From the NCBI RefSeq assembly GCF_032884065.1, contig NC_088883.1:21405393-21469392 (forward strand): a stretch of DNA of 64,000 nucleotides, in the 5' to 3' direction. Under the pieces are notes generated by a model. That model searched no databases. It saw nothing but the letters and a program-made list of their open reading frames with translations, and was not told the origin of the DNA. Source of the stretch: Artemia franciscana. Lineage: Eukaryota > Arthropoda > Branchiopoda > Anostraca > Artemiidae. The position numbers and the translations under genes were made by a program. Of the stretch, positions 54,960 through 64,000 are shown in pieces; the first letter of the stretch is position 1; each line of letters opens with the position of its first letter.

Positions 54960-56645
54960 TTGAACATTTTATTGAAAAAAAGTAATTCAGACAGAGAGAG
55001 AACAAAAAAAAATAATAAAAAATTAGAGCTTTTATTGGCAAAAGATGTCTGAATCTCTACTATTGGACTTGTCAACTATGATGCTTATTACCAAACCCTT
55101 TGCCCTTCAGACAGAGAATACCAAAGATACAGATAAATTCTTTTTGGCAGAAGGGATCGACATCTCTAACTTTGAAACAGTCAACTATGATTCAACTTTT
55201 TAGTCAGAAAACAAGCAAAAAATATTTAATTTTAGATAAAAAGAAAAGAGTTAGAATCATTTTAATTTAATTCTTCTTTTAATAAAAGTTTTTTTTAAAT
55301 AAATAAAAACTGCAAAAATTGATTCATTACAATTTCTTACTTGCCTGTAGCTTTTAGACAATATATTAATATCCTTTTGTTTTATCTGTTGCAAAATCAA
55401 AGCATTTATTTTAAGATTTACCTTTTGATATTTAGGTGAATTCCAGTAATTCAAATTTTTACACTAAATCAAAGTGTGATCACAGATTATATAGCAATTT
55501 TCGCATTGCACTTTATTTTCTTTTTTTTACTCAGCTCTTTCTGCTTCAGACTGATAAAACCAAAAAATTCAGAAAACTTTTTTTTTGCTAAAAAGGTCTA
55601 AATATCTAATCTTAAATGTGTCAATATTGCACAAATCTTAAGTTACAAAACAAGTAAAAAAAAAAAAAAAAAATACTAATTTTAGATTAAACAGGACTTA
55701 GAAAAAATCAAATTAAGATTTAAATTAATATTCATTTCAGGAATTCGAATTAATTTTTAGGAAAAGAGGATTATTTTTACAAATAGCAACTGCAAAATTA
55801 ATACATTTATAATATCTTGCTTGCCTGTAGGTTTTTCACAATATATCTATATATTTTTTTTATCAATTGCAAAACCAAAACATTTATTTAATACTTGCGT
55901 CTTGATATTTAGATGAATTCCAATAATTCAACTTTTTATGCTAAAATGAAATTTGATGATAAATTTTACATTCATTTTCGTATAGTATTTTATTTTGCTT
56001 TTACTGAGCCCGCAGTGCTTCGGATGGAGGAAACCGAAAAATGTATTTAATTGTATTTTGGCAAAAGAAGTCAAAATCTCGAATCTTGAACGTGTCATCT
56101 ATTACACAAGTCTTTAGTTAAAAAACAACTGAAAACAAAAATCCTAATTTTAGATAAAACAATATTTAGAAGAAATTAAACTAAGATTTAAATTAATATT
56201 ATGAATAACGTTGACATTCAGAAAATATTTCTTTTAATAAGAATTTTCTTATAAATAACAACTGCAAAAACTAATATAATTACAATTTTTTACTTGCCAG
56301 TAGCTTTTCCACAACATATCTATTTTCTTGTCTCTTATCTATTACAAAATCAAAGCGTTCATTTTAAGATTTGTGTCTTAATATCTAGGTAAATTTCGGT
56401 AATTTGAATTTTTATGCTAAATCAAAATGTAACCATAAATTTTACAATAATTTGTGCATAGTTTTTTTTTTTTTCTGGCGAGTTCTTTCTCGCGAAGATC
56501 AAACCTGCAAAGACCCTTTATTTGGCAAAAGAGGTTAGGATTCTATTCTTGGGCAAGTCAAGTGATTCATTTCTTCACTTGAAAAACAAGTATAAAAATA
56601 TAATTTAGGACAAAACAATTTAGCCTAGACGAACTGTACGTTAAA
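54960..56645 (+). repeat. 480-bp tandem repeat of unit U, second array
   Basis: It matches 31610-32835 in order and orientation, with monomer starts near 55440, 55920 and 56395, plus an extra partial monomer at about 54990-55440. It ends at TTTAGCCTAGACGAACTGTA, the same limit as the first array. The membrane ORF is not attached on either side. Confidence 0.85.
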
Positions 56646-58003
56646 TAACGACACCTACATTTTCAAGAGATCTTACTTTCAATGTAGTGTCTTGTACACG
56701 GTAAGTGTCATCGTCCATCTGGGTTGTAAAGCCCCAGCCTGAGATTTGGTATGGACTCCCTGAATGAACTAGTTCAATGATTTTCGACTAGTTCAACATT
56801 ACGAACCATAAAATTGGTCAATCGTGATCACGATTTTGTGTGTAGGAATCACTTTTCTGCCGTGCAAGAGAAATCAGCATACACATGATTTTCTTTTTCA
56901 GTTTTATTTGTGTTTCAGACAGGTGTTGTTTCTTTGATTTTTCTCAAAAAAAAAAAAAAGCACTTAGATTGAAATCAAATCAGCCCCAGTTATGATATTA
57001 GTGACAAAAAAAAACCCAAAAAGCACGTAAATTTCTCTTTCATGATATAACGGCCTTGAAAGTTAAAATCACACTGCTAAAACCCAGAGTGTCAATGGCG
57101 GTTCGGGTCTCTCTTCTACCCGGGGCAAAATCTTGATTAGCAACCCCTCTCTTCCAAGAATTTGAAGAAAATCGTCAGTTCTTAAAAAAATTGCAGATTT
57201 TATTTTGATAACCACATAATTACAAAAATAACTTTGAGCGTTAGATTATTTATTTGAAATTCTGCGGGCCAAGAAATTTCTGCACCCAGGGAGAGCACTC
57301 CCTCTGCCCTCCCCCTGAAACCGCCTCTGCAGAATACAATTGAGCTGAAAATGGAAATTACATTTCCTTAATGGGCTAACTTATTGGACAAACGTGGGCA
57401 AACTCGAAAGGATAAGGCAATGTACCAACCGGCAACCCAGTCACCTTATTATCCTTTTTTTTATCATTAGTAATCAATAGATTACCGCCAGTTCGGGGGG
57501 GAAGGCTTTAGTGATTTCCAGCAGGCGATTAAAGATATAATTTGGGGCAATTAAAAACCTATATGGCGAGACTGTCTATAAAGATATAGCAAATTTTCAA
57601 AACTTGCTGTGTATGCAATAATAATATTTCAATAATAAGTTTTCAACAATAATAAGTTTTCAATAATAATTGGTTCAATTTTACAATTATGATGTTTTCA
57701 ATAGTTTTAAAAAATGTCATGTGTTAGCAAACTGTATGCCCTACTATCTTTATTTGAAGTAACCGCCCCCCCCCCCAAAAAAAAGTTACTAATATATACC
57801 CTAATAAATATACGAAATATATTCTACTATATTTATTTGAATTGAAAAGCCTCTCCCCCCCCCAAAAAAAAATAAATGAAAATTAGCAAATAATGATGTG
57901 TTCTTAAATTTTTTTTTGTAGCACCCCCCACTCCCCTCTCGAAAAACCTTTTGTGCTCTCTAGAATTTGATTCAACATATTTGGGAAGAATTTGGTTTCA
58001 ACA
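56646..58003. other. Intergenic stretch without a gene
   Basis: An imperfect 90-bp duplicate with (C)n(A)n runs lies at 57733-57870 (CTTTATTTGAAGTAACCGCC against ATATTTATTTGAATTGAAAA). Nothing else is recognisable. Confidence 0.45.
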
Positions 58004-58075
58004 TAGGTTGGGAAGACATTAATAATAGAATTATAGTTGCTCAATTTACGACTAAAAAGTGCAAGGCATAGTAGT
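58004..58075 (+). pseudogene. RTE endonuclease scrap
   Basis: GWEDINNRIIVAQFTTKKCK corresponds to GWEGINNRILIAHFMTKKFR of the RTE LINE at 35759-35818. It is about 70 bp, cut at both sides. Confidence 0.75.
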
Positions 58076-58245
58076 ACACGGTCGTGTAAATTCCACGTTA
58101 GGTACATATACACCATGAGGACTCGTGGCCTAGCTCGCCCTAAAATTTTAGATCTTTAGTTTCATGCAAAATATTGAAGATAAGATCTCTTGGCAGTAAG
58201 GTATAGATAAAAATTCCGTCAAAACAAAGTAAAACCAAATTCTGA

Positions 58246-58643
58246 TTATTCCTTTTTCCTTTTGTGTACATTTAAAGCGAACAATTTATATTTCCCCGGT
58301 ATAACCTTACCAAAATACTCAATTCCATTCTTTAAATAGCCCAAGGCCCAAACAATATGTATTTTTTGTATAATAAATTCATACTCATTGGGTACAATAC
58401 CATCTATATTCGATTCAAAAAAATAAAATAGAGGGAACCATATTTTGGCTCGTTTGTGATCACCCTGTTTCAATGTTCGACTATTAGCTAGGGTGTGATA
58501 GTAGAGAAAAAGACGCGACGTCAAGTAAAAGGCGATAAACACATCAATAGAGTAATGTTCGTGTCCAGCTAATATGAGGAAAACCCCAAATATGTTGAGA
58601 AGCCATGAAACAGTGTGAAGATGGAAAAATCTCCGAGGGGTAT
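58246..58643 (-). CDS. Sphingomyelin synthase-related protein (SMSr/SAMD8-like), last exon
   Basis: SMS-family enzymes move a phospho-head group from a phospholipid to ceramide; SMSr-type members make ceramide phosphoethanolamine in the ER. The exon starts after TTTTTTTTTTCAG on the - strand (acceptor at 58645-58644), begins with two bases completing a codon, and ends at 58246. The peptide starts [20 protein letters not shown], then [37 protein letters not shown], ending near [15 protein letters not shown] and a 40-residue tail. H-Y-S-I-D-V is the family's D4 motif with the catalytic His and Asp. RLF..YHTLAN and IVPNEYE are SMSr-like. The D3 motif (SGHT), N-terminal SAM domain and earlier membrane helices must lie in upstream exons, not found in the rest of the window. 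The gene converges with the channel gene. Confidence 0.92.
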
Positions 58644-59110
58644 CTGAAAAAAAAAAAATAGTGATTTCATTTAATTAAGGAACGGTTCAAACCTTCTACA
58701 ATTCCACCATAAATTACTATATTCTTGTCGATGCTTGAAATTTATAAGCTCCCCCTCCCTTACACGATGAAAAAAAATCACGAAAAAAAAGTTCATTATC
58801 AAATTTCAACAGAATTTTCGGGTGCCGCAGCCGGAGGGCACCATGGCTGGGGGGTTGCCAACTTTTCTAAAATTTTGCAATTTAGTTCGGCCTTTTTTGC
58901 TTATATTTGAGTGGTGAGGGGGGGAGCTTTAATTAGAGTATCATCAGCTGTGAAGATAGAAAAATCTCCGAGGGGTATTTGAAAATCAAACTTAAAGAAA
59001 AATATTAGTTTCGTTTAATTTAGAGACAATTAAAACCTTCTAAAATTTCTACCATAAATTACTATAGTCTTTTCAACACATGACATTTTTAAGTCCTCCC
59101 TTACCCAATA
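58612..59110 (-). repeat. Tandem duplication of the SMSr exon start and its acceptor
   Basis: 58612-58770 and 58945-59110 are diverged copies of one block: the first 30 exon bases, the acceptor and about 125 bp of intron. In the distal copy the acceptor reads TTTTCAAATACCCC on the - strand instead of TTTTCAGATACCCC, so AG is lost. Between them is a spacer with GGGTGCCGCAGCCGGAGGGC, which recurs diverged at about 59765 (GGGCGCCACAGCCGGAGTGC). Confidence 0.82.
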
Positions 59111-62100
59111 CTACTTATCAGTCCCACTACAACTTACCATGGTCGTTGAACATTGGGTGTGGTGCACACCAAATAAAAAGTGCCTTTCAAACAAGCTTTC
59201 AATTTGTGGGTATTGAAGACTTTACATCTGTTGACTAGTTTTACAAGTTAAACCTTATTATCTGAAGTTTAAATTAAAGGCTACCAACAATTTTGTATCC
59301 GCTCACTAATTCTTAACGTCAACTAATTCGCAATCGGAATTTCTTAGATGGAATTTTGGTATCGCCCCTAAGAAACCTGATGAATATTTAAAGCAATAAC
59401 GAAATAGCAATAACAGAGGAACAATAAACCAGAGGTGCTAGAATTTACTATCTCTTTGCGAAACCCCAAAAATTTACAAAAGCTAAAACAATTGCAGCAT
59501 TTTGAAATGATATGACACTTCTCCGTGAAAATAAAGGCAATACTTTTTCTCCAACCATTGCCCTACTTCCTTAAAATGTTTGTTCACTTGCCCCCTCTCC
59601 CACCCAAAAAAAAAACACACACACAACTAGTATTTATAACGGGCTTAATTTTTACGACACAATTAATTTTACGGAGATAAAACTGAACAAATGAGGAAAA
59701 GAACATTTACGAAAAAGCAGATCGCGAAAAAAACGTACATATTTAAATTATAACAGAATTTTTGGGCGCCACAGCCGGAGTGCGCCCTCTTTTATTAAAT
59801 TTGTCACTTTGATTCAGCCTATTTTGTTTATATTCAAATCCAAGGGGGGGCCCTGTAATTAATTTTACCCCGGACACCAAAATCCTTAGGAACAGCTCTA
59901 AGCATGTCCCAACCCAAGTATTACATAGTTTGGTGCTTTCCTCCATTTCGATCTTCTCCCTAAATGAATGAACATGCGTTTAATCTTTAATTTCTGCATC
60001 ACGGCCAGTATTTTTCCTTCCAATTAAAATTGGCTAAAAATTGTTCAATTATTCCATTTCCCCATTTCATGTAAAAAAAAAACATAATTTTCCAAAATTA
60101 CACAGAAAATTTTCCGAAAGATTTTCTGGGCTATGATTTTATACATGTTCTACAAACAAGTAAATCCAGGTTTATCTAAGATAATTTTTTTCTGGGAAAT
60201 TTGAGATGAACCTAACAAATAACGAATACAGTCGCATCAACTGACGAGCAGGGGAGCATGTGCCTAGTTGATATTCCTCCCCCTCCCCCCATATTTTGAA
60301 AACTACCTTTTTTTTAGCATTTTCATTTAAGAATGAGCCCGTTTTGTGTTTTGATTCTAAAAAGTAGATTTTAGATTTTAAAAGTAAAAAAAATTGATTC
60401 CCCCTCTGAATTTTCGTGAATTAACACCACTTCACTACGAACATCATATGCTAATCGTTCAAGGATGTGTGTTGTGTTTTCAGAAGAGGAACGTTTTTAT
60501 CTAGTCCAATAATCTTTTTATTAATCTTCAGTAAACAATACTACTTATAATGAAATTATATATAATATACTAACATACCATAATAACAACAATGATAGAA
60601 ATTGAATTAACATATTATACCTAATATATTAATATACATATTTATATGCAGTCTATCTTCAAAATAGCGAATTTTTGTAATCTTCTGTCATCGCTTTTCC
60701 CCAAGTTTATCAGAAAGGTCGGTATATTTATATACTTTGAAGCGGAATGACACAAGTTTTAATTCAAAAATATTCAAATACTTCTGCATATTGAGAGAGG
60801 GAACACCCCCTAAAAAAAAAAACTCACAAATTTTCGTAGTTTTTCTATGGTTATCTCTTTAAGTTCATACGCAACCTTCTATAAACAGCCAAAAAATCAG
60901 GTTTAGCATCCACTAGTTTTGATCCTCAGCTCATAGAGTAACACTTCCTAGAGTTTGGTGACACTTGGCATTTTTTCAAGCACTCTAATCATATTTATGT
61001 CAGGAACTGAAGTCAGACACTTTTTACTACCCTAATGTACCGATTACATCAATTAAATTAGCTATTTTTATTATTACACTAAAAAAAAGCTATCGTCACT
61101 AAACGCTAGATGACGCTGATGGTTTTTGGTCGACCCTAGTACCAGCTCTCATTCATATAAGCTACCAATACAGTTTGCCTCAGATAGCAAATTTTCATGA
61201 ATGAATTGTGTTATGTCTGAAAGTATGTTTTCTTCTATCAGACTAATTGACGATGTGTTAAAAATCACGATGTGAACGTAGTAAATCTGTATGAAAATTT
61301 TTTCAGCTTTTTATCATATATTGAACACTTATTTCATTGCATTTTCTTTTAAATTGACAAATATATCATCTTATATATTCAACACTAGAGCCACAGAGGT
61401 TAAAAAGGTTAGGCCATGGTTTCAAAATATAAGTTACTTTTAGGTCACCCTTTTACTTTTTGAGTACAGTGTTCTGATCTTTCCCCTCATATATTCACTC
61501 ATAAACAAAAAACAGCAATATCTTTTCCCAGAAAAGGGAGTATGAATCATATTTATTAAATTCTAACCATTGAGATATTTTTTAAAAGTACCCTTTCTTA
61601 AGACTTTTCATTTTCTTTTAACTTTCTTTTTTTTCTCTGCATTTTCTGTTAAACTGACAAAGATCTGATCTGATATAATCAAGACTAGAGCCACAGAGGT
61701 CAAGAAGGTTGGGCCATGGTTACAAAAATGGACAGTCAAACGATAACCTAAAAAACTTATAACATAACATAAAGGTAACATAAAGAAAAAGCAGGAAACG
61801 ACACGGGCTAATCCACTCTTATTTTAAATATACTTTTATTAATCTCCTTCACTTATTCTGCCTACCCTCCATTATTCAAAAAAATATCTCCGTGATGCAT
61901 GTATCCATTATCCCAATACCCATTTACCAAATACTCTTCTAACTTCTACCATCCAATCCTTCCATCTCCCCTAGTTACAAAAATATCCGTCCACAAGTCC
62001 TATAAATCCTTACGACTGCATATAGTGCTCTAGATTCTCATGATCCACACACATCGAAGGAAATTATGGACCCATCTTCAAGCTAAATCTCCCCAAACAT

Positions 62101-62445
62101 TTTCTTCTTCCTCCCTAAAATAACCTGTTTCTGAATTAACCCACCTAATGTCCCCCGAGTGGAGCCCGACCTTAAGGTAATAATGTTCATATGGACAAAC
62201 ATAAACTATTTTAATAATAAATATATCTTGATGAGCTTGGAATGCCTGAACATTTTTGTAAAAAAAAAATCGGATGATGGTACTGCACAATAGGTATTGC
62301 GATTTATGGCATGCATCTTATATTTTATTCAATCATGGCCATGTCCAACATGTCCAAAAGTATCAGTACTGTTGATGGGTAAAATTGCTTCCAGGTTAGA
62401 CAACCTATCATATTTGAAACACTATATTTAAACAAATTAACACAT
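59111..62445. other. Presumed SMSr intron, no exon recognised
   Basis: Holds the third spacer copy (about 59720-59850) and a 90-bp direct duplicate at 61345-61430 and 61640-61730 (ACTAGAGCCACAGAGGT then AAGGTTxGGCCATGGTT). A single module of the 12.3-kb repeat lies near 60285. I looked for the SMSr D3 exon on the - strand and did not find it. Confidence 0.5.
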
Positions 62446-62449
62446 TTTG

Positions 62450-62605
62450 GTTATTATTACTACTACTACTAATAGTAATAATAATTCACTGCAGCACCAA
62501 GCCGTCTGAGATCAACAGAGGTAAGCACGTTCTTCCTCCGTCCCAATCTATTCGCAGCCTCCCTCTTTACACCTTCCCAAGAAGTTGGGAGGGTGTTATT
62601 CCATA
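62450..62605 (-). mobile_element. RTE LINE 3' end fragment
   Basis: The - strand ends with CGGCTTGGTGCTGCAGTGAA followed by a mixed (TAG/TAA)n tail at about 62455-62495, as in the 35.6-kb RTE copy (CGGCTTGGTGCTGCAGTGAG). Upstream AAGGTGTAAAGAGGGAGGCT matches as well. About 150 bp remain. Confidence 0.85.
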
Positions 62606-63079
62606 GCTAAGAAGATGTCTCCCACAGCCATCCCCCCCCCCCCCCGAGGCATCCAAACCCTGGGTACACCACTGTTCTACTCTCTTTATAAAGTTTCCCA
62701 ACATTTAAAACTATCGTAGGAAAGAAACTAAATGTGAAAATCAAAGTTTGAGGATAGATTATTAGTTCTCACAATGTTACAATCAAAATAGTCTAGAAGA
62801 ACGTAGGCTTTTTATGCCGTATAATATAAGATAAATTTTATTTTAAAAATGTATACAAAACACTTTGTAGCACCTGCTAAGAAAGCCCTAAAGGGATATA
62901 TAAATGTTCACAGTTTCGATTCTAGGGAGAAATGGGTTATGTAAAGGGAGAGGGAGATTTCCCCCCCCCCTCCTCAGGACGGGGAGAGGTAGGTATTTAC
63001 ACAAAAGACCAATACTTTTGACCACAAGTTTTCAGGGAGAAGAGGAAGGTCATTTGAACAAAGCAAAACCCTCTTGGGC
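62606..63079. other. No gene seen
   Basis: Contains (C)n runs near 62630-62645 and 62960-62972. Nothing recognisable. Confidence 0.4.
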
Positions 63080-63215
63080 AGGATTAAATGATTCCTGAGA
63101 CCACACTGGCTAATCATGATAAAACGAAAATCATAACGAAGAAAAAAAGAAAATATAATTCAAATGTTTGTTTCGGTCAAGACCTCCGCTCAACCATTGT
63201 CAGTACAGTATTAAG
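63080..63215 (-). mobile_element. Penelope-like element 3' fragment
   Basis: The - strand gives GAGGTCTTGACCGAAACAAA and CATGATTAGCCAGTGTGGTC TCAG, the same order as 26905-27017 of the first Penelope-like copy. Confidence 0.8.
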
Positions 63216-63916
63216 AGAAAAAAAAAGAAAAATATATATAAAAGCTCACGGGGCAATACAAAAAGAAAAGCTTAAAAACAGAATAGCACGGTTTTAATCG
63301 TAGCAATTTTTTAAGCTTTATCGTTTTTTATTGTCAAGCAGGATTCTATCTGCAGTCTTTATCTTTTATTCGCACTTCATTTTTCTTCATTTTTGTTTTT
63401 TTTTATCTTTTTTCAAAGTTTATTATTTCTTAGTTAAGATTTCTCGTTTTGTAAGTAGAATTTTCTAGAATTTTTTGGTTGGGGGTTCGAAGGACGTAAG
63501 CAAGGTTTGTGAAGATAAAGCATAGTTGCCTCGACAGTATTTACAAACAAGCAATAACGTTAAAGACGTATCCGTTTCATTATCGCCAGACTCTGAAAGG
63601 TGCTGTGTTATAACTCACATCTCCTTCCTTAAGGATAACTATTATGCGCTTACGCTATAAGGGACCTCAAACTAATTATTTAGTAAGTAAACATAATTTT
63701 TTTCTTCTGTAAGGAAATCTGGCATAAACTTAGGCCACAAAGAGTACATCAACATAATAAAAATAATCACAATGACTTATGCTTTTGGACACTTTGTCCG
63801 ATACTACCAGCCAAAATAAAAAAAAGAGGGGGGGGGGGTATCAATAAGTTTTTGGCAGAATATATTAGACATTCCAAATATAGTCTATAGCATAGTTAAG
63901 TGAAGGCCAAGATGCA
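63216..63916. other. No gene seen
   Basis: AT-rich with A and G runs (63822-63838). No feature supported. Confidence 0.4.
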
Positions 63917-64000
63917 TCTATATATATAAAAAAAAGTTGTCTCTGGGTTATGTCTGTCGAGTGACGTCATGTCATCATGTCGTCATGAAGTTAGTTGTCG
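63917..64000 (+). mobile_element. Helitron head running out of the window
   Basis: TCTATATATATAAAAAAAAG then TTGTCTCTGGG, followed by GTGACGTCATG and CATGAAGTTAGTTGTCG as in Helitron F (42987). The rest is beyond the window end. Confidence 0.82.

Noticed and set aside
59743..59946. Possible upstream SMSr exon on the - strand
   Set aside because: Peptide lacks any SMS motif and overlaps a spacer copy of the local duplicate (GCCGGAG block).

Overview
The window is eukaryotic nuclear DNA, almost certainly from an arthropod. It is AT-rich, has introns of 12 to 16 kb, and is crowded with non-LTR retrotransposons, Penelope-like elements, Helitrons, a piggyBac transposon and a tRNA-derived SINE. 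The TE mix would fit a crustacean with a large, repeat-rich genome, but the species cannot be fixed from the sequence. Only two host genes can be identified, and they converge. (1) The 3' half of a DEG/ENaC (pickpocket/ASIC-like) sodium channel lies on the + strand. Four exons join in phase: 9521-9723, 10959-11088, 23553-23749 and 39530-39748. They end with the second transmembrane segment, the Gly-Ala-Ser selectivity filter and a stop codon. Earlier exons, including TM1, are not recognisable here. (2) The last exon of a sphingomyelin synthase-related (SMSr/SAMD8-like, ceramide phosphoethanolamine synthase) gene lies on the - strand at 58246-58643.

Layout. 1-9.5 kb is repeat-rich DNA with one LINE remnant, two palindromic repeat elements (3.0-5.4 kb and 6.75-8.36 kb) and a tandem array that repeats the splice acceptor of the first visible channel exon. 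11.1-23.5 kb is a channel intron. It holds minisatellites, a decayed LINE, a piggyBac transposon (14446-19020) split by another LINE, and a nearly full-length two-ORF LINE (about 19.4-23.45 kb) whose tail ends about 100 bp before the next exon. 23.75-39.5 kb is the next intron. It holds a SINE with clear target-site duplications, two Penelope-like copies, Helitron fragments, three copies of an unrecognised 2.5-kb unit with a small four-helix membrane-protein ORF, and an RTE-type LINE. 40-47.6 kb is a nest of Helitrons embedded in (TA)n arrays, including one with a recognisable Rep-helicase on the - strand. 47.6-50.6 kb holds two further LINE pieces joined end to end. 50.9-56.6 kb carries more pieces of the 2.5-kb unit, including tandem repeats of about 480 bp. 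58-64 kb holds the SMSr exon and scattered TE ends.

The two host genes show no functional link. The rest is best read as a record of nested transposition in introns and between genes. The least explained item is the 2.5-kb repeat unit at 28.5-33.8 kb. Two of its copies keep an open frame for a protein with two internal halves, each carrying an LMxSSG(L/F)LK motif, and by eye most differences between them change amino acids. I could not identify it. No complete novel system is demonstrated.
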